Positions 1 to 5,805 of a stretch of DNA of 6,575 nt are shown piece by piece (the first letter of the stretch is position 1; every line of letters begins with the position of its first letter). Source of the DNA: Mariprofundus sp. (lineage in GTDB: Bacteria > Pseudomonadota > Zetaproteobacteria > Mariprofundales > Mariprofundaceae); contig JAUZQI010000138.1 of the NCBI GenBank assembly GCA_030951095.1, positions 1 to 6,575 of the forward strand, read 5' to 3'. Below the pieces are notes generated by a model. That model saw only the letters and a list, made by a program, of their open reading frames with translations, had not been told where the DNA came from and made no database searches. The position numbers were made by a program, and so were the translations under genes.

Positions 1-70
1 GAATAGCAATGTCTGTGAGTCTATATGTGCAGAGCTATTTTAAATGTGTTTGCGGCTTTACAGGGTTCTC
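1..70. other. Short stretch downstream of hemC with no recognised gene
   Basis: This short segment follows the hemC stop codon. Read on the minus strand it contains no ATG, so hemD (often directly after hemC) does not begin here with ATG. No GC-rich hairpin followed by a T run is visible, so no terminator for the minus-strand cluster can be named. An ATG at position 9 on the plus strand opens a frame that runs only antisense through hemC, and it is not credible as a gene. Confidence 0.6.
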
Positions 71-1000
71 TTACCGGGCTGTTTCCGCATACAGTGCTTC
101 CAGAATCGGGCGGCCACCGGCATCGAGTACTTCATCAGCCAGCGCGGTACCCATGGGTTCGGCATCGGCCCGACTGCCTGTGGTTTCACGTACAATCAAC
201 ACTGAACCATCAACAGCCCCGACCAGCCCTTTGAGATGCAGGGTATCGCCATCGAGTGTGGCAAAGGCGGCAATCGGAACCTGACAGCCGCCTTCCAGCC
301 GCGCCAGAAATGCGCGTTCGGCGCGGGTGCGATCCACCGTGTCGGCATCGTTGAGCTGATTGACCAGTGCGTTGATCACATCATCGGCATCGCGCGTCTG
401 CACGCCGAGAGTGCCCTGTGCCACGGCCGGCAACAGGGTTTCCGTATCAATAAAATCATGCATCTGATCGGCCATGCCCATGCGACGCACTCCGGCGGCG
501 GCAAGAATGACGGCATCGACTTCATCGCCCAGCTTGGATAAACGAGTTTGGATATTGCCGCGAATGGGCGTGAACTGAAAAGAGGGGAATTTGGCTTTAA
601 TCTGGGCTACTCGGCGCAGGCTGGATGTGCCGATGGTGGCCCCTTCCGGCAGTGATTCGAGCCCGCCGCCGGTAATGGTGGCGATGGCATCGCGCGGGTC
701 TTCACGTTTGGGGTGCGCCCGGATGCTGGTACCTTGCGGTAATACTGTCGGAACGTCTTTCATCGAATGCACGGCAATATCGGCGCGACCATCCAGCAAG
801 GCCTCATCAATCTCCTTGGTGAACAATCCCTTGCCGCCCACCTGGGCCAGCGGCACATCGAGAATTTTATCACCCTTGGTGACAATCTTGACTAGTTCGG
901 TGGAGACAGACGGATCGAGCCGTTCCAGTTCGGCAGCAATATATTCAGCCTGCCATAAGGCCAGCGGGGAGCGACGGGTAGCAATACGGATATGAGTCAC
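71..1000 (-). CDS. hemC: Hydroxymethylbilane synthase (porphobilinogen deaminase)
   Basis: This cytosolic enzyme of tetrapyrrole (haem) synthesis joins four porphobilinogen units into hydroxymethylbilane. At 309 residues it has the usual family length. Visible family marks are the N-terminal RIATRRSPLALWQA (residues 5-18), HSMKDVP around residues 78-84 with the catalytic aspartate at D82 (D84 in E. coli), GTSSLRR with R129 and R130, RGNIQTR with R147 and R153, and LEGGCQVP with C239, which should carry the dipyrromethane cofactor (C242 in E. coli). The start is GTG at 998-1000 on the plus-strand numbering, chosen because a perfect GGAGG lies 6 nt upstream and the N-terminus then matches the family. 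It follows rsmD by 45 nt and is probably the last gene of the minus-strand cluster. hemD does not follow within the 70 nt visible. All key residues are intact. Confidence 0.97.
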   Translation of the reverse strand: MTHIRIATRRSPLALWQAEYIAAELERLDPSVSTELVKIVTKGDKILDVPLAQVGGKGLFTKEIDEALLDGRADIAVHSMKDVPTVLPQGTSIRAHPKREDPRDAIATITGGGLESLPEGATIGTSSLRRVAQIKAKFPSFQFTPIRGNIQTRLSKLGDEVDAVILAAAGVRRMGMADQMHDFIDTETLLPAVAQGTLGVQTRDADDVINALVNQLNDADTVDRTRAERAFLARLEGGCQVPIAAFATLDGDTLHLKGLVGAVDGSVLIVRETTGSRADAEPMGTALADEVLDAGGRPILEALYAETAR

Positions 1001-1006
1001 TTAAAA

Positions 1007-1011
1007 CCTCC
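1007..1011 (-). promoter_or_regulatory. Ribosome binding site of hemC
   Basis: A perfect GGAGG on the minus strand lies 6 nt before the GTG start of hemC. It decides the start, since the codon itself is not ATG. Confidence 0.8.
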
Positions 1012-1045
1012 AGAAAGATAGCGAACGGTAACGGCGCAAGCCTGT

Positions 1046-1588
1046 TTAGGAAACTGTGGCTTTCAAAAGGAAATGCAGGCAGCTGTCGCCGTAGCGGCGG
1101 GATTGCCGGCAAATCCAGCCATCAGGCCAGCCCGGCTGAATTCGGGCGGACTCTTCTATCACCAGTTGGCCACAGTCGATGGCATGCTGAGTCAGCAAGT
1201 GTGGCAGCTGTTCGGCATAACCTTGCGCATAAGGCGGGTCGGCGAAAATCAGTTCAAAGTGTGCTCCGGCCAAAGCGGCCAGCCCTTTTTCCACACTGGC
1301 TGGATAAATCTTCCAGCTATCCGATACCTTCAGAATATCGCGGCTCTGTTTCAGTGCATGGACAGCATGGTGATCTTGCTCGATGGAGGTGGCTGATGCA
1401 GCACCACGGGACAGTGCCTCCAGCGCCATAATGCCGGAGCCAGCAAACAGATCCAGTACCAGAAACCCATCCACAGAACCGAGAATGTTGAACAGCGCCT
1501 GCCGTACTTTGGAGGGTGTTGGCCTCAAACCCGGCACATCCGGCACCTGAATGATGCGGCCGCGCATAGACCCGGCAGTGATTCGCAT
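1046..1588 (-). CDS. rsmD: 16S rRNA (guanine(966)-N2)-methyltransferase RsmD
   Basis: This SAM-dependent enzyme methylates N2 of G966 in 16S rRNA during 30S assembly, in the cytosol. It has 180 residues, close to the usual size. It opens with MRITAGSMRGR, followed by LRPTPSKVRQALFN (residues 21-34). SAM-binding motif I is LDLFAGSG (45-52), with an acidic residue at the end of the next strand (IEQD, 69-72). Catalytic motif IV is DPPY (117-120), and the C-terminal RRYGDS (164-169) is also typical. The frame is open 38 codons further upstream, but that extension runs into the end of the preceding peptidase gene and is unlike RsmD. The ATG at 1588 gives the normal N-terminus. Its ribosome binding site is weak (GAAAG), which fits translation following the upstream gene 28 nt away. 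No unusual features are seen. Confidence 0.95.
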   Translation of the reverse strand: MRITAGSMRGRIIQVPDVPGLRPTPSKVRQALFNILGSVDGFLVLDLFAGSGIMALEALSRGAASATSIEQDHHAVHALKQSRDILKVSDSWKIYPASVEKGLAALAGAHFELIFADPPYAQGYAEQLPHLLTQHAIDCGQLVIEESARIQPGWPDGWICRQSRRYGDSCLHFLLKATVS

Positions 1589-1616
1589 GTTTAGCTTTCG
1601 TCTGCGCGAGTCTGGA

Positions 1617-2939
1617 TTATAATGCTGATGGTGGCCCGACCCGGACACGGCTCCACTGTTCGGGTTTGAGATATTTTGCAGCCTGTGCCTTAACTTGCGC
1701 AAGCGTCACAGCCTGCACACGCGTAGTCCAGTGGCTCAGATAATCCAGCGGCAGGTTGTACAGGCCGATCATTGAAATCAACCCGACCCGTTCGCGATTT
1801 GAATCCATGCGCTGGGCAAAACCGCCAATCAGGTTTTCCTTGCTGGCTATCATCTGTTTCTTGCCGATCTTTCCACTGGCCATCGCGGCAAGCACATCAC
1901 GCACGACGATTTCTGCCTCTTTGGCCTGATCGGCGCGTGTTTGCAAGGTGATGACAAACGGACCTGATACCGCCAATGGTTGAAAATAGGAATAGACACC
2001 ATACACCAGTCCACGTTGCTCACGCACCTCTTCCATCAAACGCGAACCGAAGCCACCCCCACCCAGCATGTGATTGAGCACAAACACAGGAAAAAAATCA
2101 GCATCATTACGAGCCGGGCCCAGTCGCAGCAATTGCACCAGCATCTGCGTGGTTGGCAATGCCACATCCCGTTGTTTGCCAGCTATAGCCTTTGCAGGAC
2201 TGATGTCCATCAACCCTCTGGCCGCTTTACCTTTCCAGCCGGACAGCCGTGCATTCAACATCGGCAGCAGTTCAGCCATGGTGATATCGCCGCTGATTGC
2301 CAGCACAGCACCTGCCGGTTTGATTTGGGCACCATAGAGTGCCTTCAAATCGGCAAGACTGACGTGTGCCAGTGTTTCCATCTTGCCGCCCGGGCGATGA
2401 CCGTAGGGGTGGCTCGCAAACAGCAGTCCGGCGGCAGCCTGTGCGGCTCGAACACCGGGCTCTTCACGAGATTTCTGTGCAGTTGCAATGGCATCCTGCT
2501 TGAGAATGGCGAAACGTTTTTTGTTCCAGCCCGGAAGGAGCAGCGATTCGGAAAATGCATCCAACCCCAGCTTCAATACATCTTTGAGGACGGTCAGGGA
2601 CAGGCTGAAATCATCCCGACCGGTACCGGCACCCAGCTTGATGGCATCGGCATCCAACAGATCATTCCATGCTGTGTGTCCATGTTTAGCGGTATGATCA
2701 CCCATCATATCGGCCAGCAGGCTGGCTGTACCGCCTTTGCCTGCTGCATCAAACCGACTGCCTGCAGGCAGGGTCAACTTCATGGATACCATCGGTACAT
2801 TGTGCGCTTCCATCAGCAACACGTGTACTCCATTTTCCAACTGTGCCTGCTGGATTGGCGGTATAGCCTGTGCTTGCGTGATTGCAGCAAACATTAACAC
2901 AGTAAAAGCAATCAGCGGGGAGAAAAAACGCATGTTCAT
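1617..2939 (-). CDS. Periplasmic M16 peptidase-like protein, non-zinc (R/Y) subunit
   Basis: This is a 440-residue M16B-family protein with a signal peptide: a hydrophobic stretch at residues 5-20 and likely cleavage after AQA at 23-25, so it should act in the periplasm. The HxxEH zinc motif is absent. At the aligned place, after the conserved Gly, the residues are S73, A76 and D77, so it should not bind zinc or cleave alone. It keeps the C-terminal-domain segment GGGGFGSRLMEEVREQRG (293-310), with R306 and Y313 spaced like the substrate-binding Arg/Tyr pair of M16 enzymes. Its gene overlaps the catalytic partner gene by 4 nt (ATGA). The family is known to include heterodimers with this division of labour, and partnership is inferred here from that and the overlap. 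A second ATG lies two codons downstream (2933), but the ribosome binding site spacing favours 2939. Confidence 0.9.
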   Translation of the reverse strand: MNMRFFSPLIAFTVLMFAAITQAQAIPPIQQAQLENGVHVLLMEAHNVPMVSMKLTLPAGSRFDAAGKGGTASLLADMMGDHTAKHGHTAWNDLLDADAIKLGAGTGRDDFSLSLTVLKDVLKLGLDAFSESLLLPGWNKKRFAILKQDAIATAQKSREEPGVRAAQAAAGLLFASHPYGHRPGGKMETLAHVSLADLKALYGAQIKPAGAVLAISGDITMAELLPMLNARLSGWKGKAARGLMDISPAKAIAGKQRDVALPTTQMLVQLLRLGPARNDADFFPVFVLNHMLGGGGFGSRLMEEVREQRGLVYGVYSYFQPLAVSGPFVITLQTRADQAKEAEIVVRDVLAAMASGKIGKKQMIASKENLIGGFAQRMDSNRERVGLISMIGLYNLPLDYLSHWTTRVQAVTLAQVKAQAAKYLKPEQWSRVRVGPPSAL

Positions 2940-4264
2940 GATTTTACCTCCGGGGTTAGAATTCCCGTGGTGGAGCGGTCCGGCCTAAGCCATCGGGCCA
3001 CTGCCTTTTGAATATCTTCCGGCCTTACCTGTTGAATGATTTTCAGCCAGTTGTCACGATTGGCAGCACCAACACCCACCACTTCCATCTGTCCGATTTG
3101 CTTGGCGCGCAGATAGAGCGAATCCTGAGCAAACACATTGGCTGCCGTAATATTGCGCTTGGCCGCAGCCAGCTGCTTGGTATTGACCGGTTTGCGGGCC
3201 ATATCATCCAGCAGGGCCCACAGGGCTTTTTCAAACGCTGCCGTGGTTTGTTTTGGACCCAGCATGCCATAGGCATACCACAGATCGAGCCCCATAGCGG
3301 ATTTGTCGTAACCGGCACTGGCGGAAAATGCCAGTCGCTTCTCATCCACCAGTTCACGGCTCATGCGTGCTGAACGACCCCCGGCCAGAATATACGTAGC
3401 CAGTGCTAAAGAGGCGGCCTCAATATCGTTTTTGCCCGGCGTCCAGACCGGCACGGGAATGGTAACCGCCAGCATTGGCAATTGAGCCGGCAGTTTGACA
3501 TTGATGCGTTTCGGCCCGAATGGTTCCGGCTCGGTTGGATTGAAGCGGGCTGTAACGGGACGAGCCTTCATGCGGCCAAACGTGGAAGCGGCACGTTTTT
3601 TCAAATGATCAAAATCAACATCGCCGACCACCACCACCACCACATTACCTGGCACATAGTGTAGTTTGTAAAAGGCTTTCACATCTTCGATGGACAGTGT
3701 TTTTAAATCCTGCATCCAGCCAATAACCGGATTACGGTAGGGATGCAGGCGCAATGATGCGGCTGACAGTTCCTCGAACATACGGCTGTTCGGATTATCC
3801 TCGGTGCGCATGCGGCGCTCCTCCATGATGACCCGGATTTCTTTCTGAAAATCCTCATCACGCAGAGCCAGATGGGCAAAGCGTTCAGCCTCCAGACCGA
3901 TCACTTCATCGACACGATTGGCCGGCACCGTTTCAAAATAGGCGGTGTAATCGGTGCTGGTGAAGGCATTATCGTTGCCCCCCATGGCCGAAATACGTTT
4001 GCTGTATTCTCCGGGAGCGAGCTTTTTTGAGCCTTTGAACATCATATGCTCGAATACATGCGCCAGGCCTGTTTTGCCCGGGACTTCGTCGCGGCCACCT
4101 ACTTTGAGCCATATCTGGACCATGGCGACGGGAGCAGAGTGATCCTCTTCCACTACCAGTTTGACGCCGTTCTTGAATGTTGCCTCCTGCAATTCGGCGG
4201 CACTGGCACCAGCTACAAAGAAACTGACAAACAGGGATAATATCAACGTTAATCGTAATGGCAT
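2936..4264 (-). CDS. Periplasmic M16 zinc metallopeptidase, catalytic subunit
   Basis: This is a 442-residue M16B-family peptidase. The N-terminus is a signal peptide with a hydrophobic core at about 5-19 and likely cleavage after ASA (20-22). No lipobox cysteine is seen, so it should be a soluble periplasmic protein. The inverted zinc motif is HVFEH at 69-73: H69 and H73 are ligands and E72 is the catalytic base. The third ligand should be E149 in IMEER, with E142 seven residues before it as in pitrilysin. Further family segments are GGNDNAFTSTDYTAYF (95-110) and the C-terminal half from about residue 250. The usual Arg/Tyr pair of that half is replaced by V306 and F313, so a partner is probably needed, and the next gene supplies the pair. 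CGGAG lies 5 nt before the ATG. The peptide substrate cannot be told from sequence. This is the first gene of the minus-strand cluster. Confidence 0.94.
   Translation of the reverse strand: MPLRLTLILSLFVSFFVAGASAAELQEATFKNGVKLVVEEDHSAPVAMVQIWLKVGGRDEVPGKTGLAHVFEHMMFKGSKKLAPGEYSKRISAMGGNDNAFTSTDYTAYFETVPANRVDEVIGLEAERFAHLALRDEDFQKEIRVIMEERRMRTEDNPNSRMFEELSAASLRLHPYRNPVIGWMQDLKTLSIEDVKAFYKLHYVPGNVVVVVVGDVDFDHLKKRAASTFGRMKARPVTARFNPTEPEPFGPKRINVKLPAQLPMLAVTIPVPVWTPGKNDIEAASLALATYILAGGRSARMSRELVDEKRLAFSASAGYDKSAMGLDLWYAYGMLGPKQTTAAFEKALWALLDDMARKPVNTKQLAAAKRNITAANVFAQDSLYLRAKQIGQMEVVGVGAANRDNWLKIIQQVRPEDIQKAVARWLRPDRSTTGILTPEVKS
2947..2951 (-). promoter_or_regulatory. Ribosome binding site of the second M16 gene
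   Basis: GGAGG (extended to GGAGGT) on the minus strand sits 7 nt before the ATG at 2939, inside the last codons of the upstream peptidase gene. A strong site here suggests the second subunit is initiated independently as well as by coupling at the ATGA overlap. It favours 2939 over the ATG at 2933. Confidence 0.75.
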
Positions 4265-4269
4265 GCGAA

Positions 4270-4274
4270 CTCCG
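4270..4274 (-). promoter_or_regulatory. Ribosome binding site of the first M16 gene
   Basis: CGGAG on the minus strand lies 5 nt before the ATG at 4264 and supports that start. Confidence 0.6.
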
Positions 4275-4377
4275 AATAGGAAATGTGATAGTCTGTTTCA
4301 AGAGGCGATATATTGAGCCAAAGCGGTTGCCGAAGCAATCGCTATCAGAACAATGGGGAAGCACTGATTAAAGCAGC
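4275..4377. promoter_or_regulatory. Divergent intergenic region with candidate promoters
   Basis: This region must hold the start signals for the leftward M16-rsmD-hemC cluster and the rightward transporter. On the minus strand a TTGCTT (4333-4338) and a CAATAT (4310-4315) are separated by 17 nt. The spacing fits a sigma-70 promoter, but the -10 match is poor. On the plus strand TATATT (4309-4314) matches the -10 consensus at five of six bases, but no good -35 is seen in front. These are weak matches by eye, and no specific regulator site is recognised. Confidence 0.3.
4322..4343. repeat. Inverted repeat / hairpin in the divergent intergenic region
   Basis: The left arm is 4322-4330 and the right arm 4335-4343, around a 4-nt loop (4331-4334). 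As plus-strand RNA all nine pairs form, counting one G-U wobble. As minus-strand RNA the loop is UUCG closed by C-G, with one A-C mismatch in the stem. No T run follows on either strand, so it is not a standard terminator. It overlaps the candidate minus-strand -35 element and would lie in the transporter leader if transcription begins near 4320. It could be an operator, a leader hairpin or chance. Confidence 0.4.
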
Positions 4378-4431
4378 ATGAACGGAGGGCTCAAAATTGC
4401 CAATAGCGCCCGATCAGTGTATCAACGCAGA

Positions 4432-5793
4432 ATGCCACTCCCCGACTATCGCACTGCACCGCTGGCTACCCAGGCACTCCCGCCCGGCATTGCTTATATC
4501 ATTGGCAATGAGGCGGCCGAGCGATTCAGCTATTATGGCATGCGGGCCATCCTGATTGTCTTTATGACCAACTACCTGTTGCATGCCGATGGTACCACAG
4601 CCCTGATGAGCGAAGATGAGGCGAAGGGATGGTTTCACCTGTTCGTTTCGGCTGTTTATTTCACTCCGTTGCTGGGTGCCCTGATTGCAGACGGTGTGCT
4701 GGGAAAATACCGTACCATTATATTGCTGTCGCTGGTTTATTGTACGGGTCATCTGGCGCTGGCGCTGAATCACACAGTGCTGGGACTGGCCATCGGGCTG
4801 GGCTTGATTGCGCTGGGAGCCGGCGGCATCAAGCCCTGCGTATCATCACATGTGGGTGACCAGTTCGGCGCATCCAATGCGCATCTGCTGTCACGTGTGT
4901 TCGGCTGGTTCTATTTCGCCATCAATGTGGGGGCCTTTGTCTCTATGCTGGCCACACCATGGTTGCTCAGTGCTTACGGTGCATCGGTCGCTTTTGCCGT
5001 ACCCGGGATACTGATGTTGATTGCCACCCTTATCTTTTGGGTCGGGCGACACCGGTTTGCCCATGTGCCACCTGGCGGCATGCATTTTATTCGGGATATA
5101 TTCACTGGCGACGGCCTGAAAACCCTTGGGCGACTTGCTGTCATTTACATCTTTATTGCCATGTTCTGGGCGCTGTTCGATCAGACCGGTTCCAGCTGGG
5201 TATTGCAGGCGGCCCACATGGATCGCACTGTGTTCGCTTATGAAATTCTGCCATCCCAGATGCAAGCGGCCAATCCGTTGCTGGTAATGCTGCTGATTCC
5301 GTTGTTTTCCTATGTTATTTATCCGTTTCTGAACCGCTATTTTATACTCACTGAACTGCGCAAAATCAGCATCGGCATGTTTGTCACAGTGCTGGCCTTT
5401 GCTGTACCCTGCTGGATTCAAATACAGATTGATGCTGGAAATACACCCCATATTGTATGGCAATTGCTGGCTTATGTGCTGCTGACCTCTGCCGAGGTAA
5501 TGGTATCGATCACCTGTCTGGAATTTTCCTATACGCAGGCACCAACACGTATGAAATCCTTTGTTATGGCCTTTTTCATGTTGTCAATCGCTGTCGGTAA
5601 CCTGTTCACCAGCGCGGTAAACTTCTTTATCCGGAATGATGATGGCAGCAGCAAACTGGCCGGGGCCGATTATTTCTTCTTTTTTACCGGCCTGATGCTG
5701 GTTACAGCCATCATTTTCGCCATCGTGGCCCGTTTCTACAGTGGCAGACGTCACCTGCATCGGGAAGTGCCGAGTTTTTCAGAGCATCCTTAA
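4432..5793 (+). CDS. POT/PTR-family proton-coupled oligopeptide transporter
   Basis: This inner-membrane major-facilitator protein probably imports di- and tripeptides with protons. Family marks (453-residue form) are EAAERFSYYG at 27-36, the ExxER motif with E27, E30 and R31; GAGGIKPCVS (129-138) with the conserved lysine K134; FYFAINVGAF (160-169), the PTR2 signature; ALFDQTGSSW (247-256); and the helix-10 segment AEVMVSITCLEFSY (354-367) with E355. About twelve hydrophobic segments can be counted, centred near 42, 78, 103, 125, 166, 194, 243, 290, 323, 352, 386 and 423. The loop between helices 6 and 7 is only about 30 residues. The frame is open from an ATG at 4378. The ATG at 4432 was chosen because a short tail ending PDYRTAP before the first helix looks like relatives as remembered, but neither has a good ribosome binding site. 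It is divergent from the M16 pair. The exact substrate is unknown. Confidence 0.9.
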   Translation: MPLPDYRTAPLATQALPPGIAYIIGNEAAERFSYYGMRAILIVFMTNYLLHADGTTALMSEDEAKGWFHLFVSAVYFTPLLGALIADGVLGKYRTIILLSLVYCTGHLALALNHTVLGLAIGLGLIALGAGGIKPCVSSHVGDQFGASNAHLLSRVFGWFYFAINVGAFVSMLATPWLLSAYGASVAFAVPGILMLIATLIFWVGRHRFAHVPPGGMHFIRDIFTGDGLKTLGRLAVIYIFIAMFWALFDQTGSSWVLQAAHMDRTVFAYEILPSQMQAANPLLVMLLIPLFSYVIYPFLNRYFILTELRKISIGMFVTVLAFAVPCWIQIQIDAGNTPHIVWQLLAYVLLTSAEVMVSITCLEFSYTQAPTRMKSFVMAFFMLSIAVGNLFTSAVNFFIRNDDGSSKLAGADYFFFFTGLMLVTAIIFAIVARFYSGRRHLHREVPSFSEHP

Positions 5794-5805
5794 CGTGTAA
5801 AAATT

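Noticed and set aside
1589..1702. An upstream 38-codon extension of rsmD in the same frame.
   Set aside because: It overlaps the end of the second M16 gene, has no resemblance to RsmD, and the ATG at 1588 gives the family's normal MRITAG-type start.
1980..2897. A long plus-strand open frame (305 codons) opposite the second M16 gene.
   Set aside because: Its translation is rich in Cys, His and Gln with no recognisable domain, as expected for the antisense of a real gene. The opposite strand is a clear M16 protein with a signal peptide.
4273..4301. Minus-strand promoter with TTGAAA (4296-4301) and TATTCG (4273-4278), 17 nt apart.
   Set aside because: The -35 is good, but transcription would start at about the start codon and exclude the ribosome binding site of the first M16 gene. 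The -10 match is also poor.
4891..5463. A 190-codon minus-strand open frame inside the transporter gene.
   Set aside because: It has no recognisable motif and lies opposite the conserved transmembrane segments of the transporter, so it is an antisense shadow.
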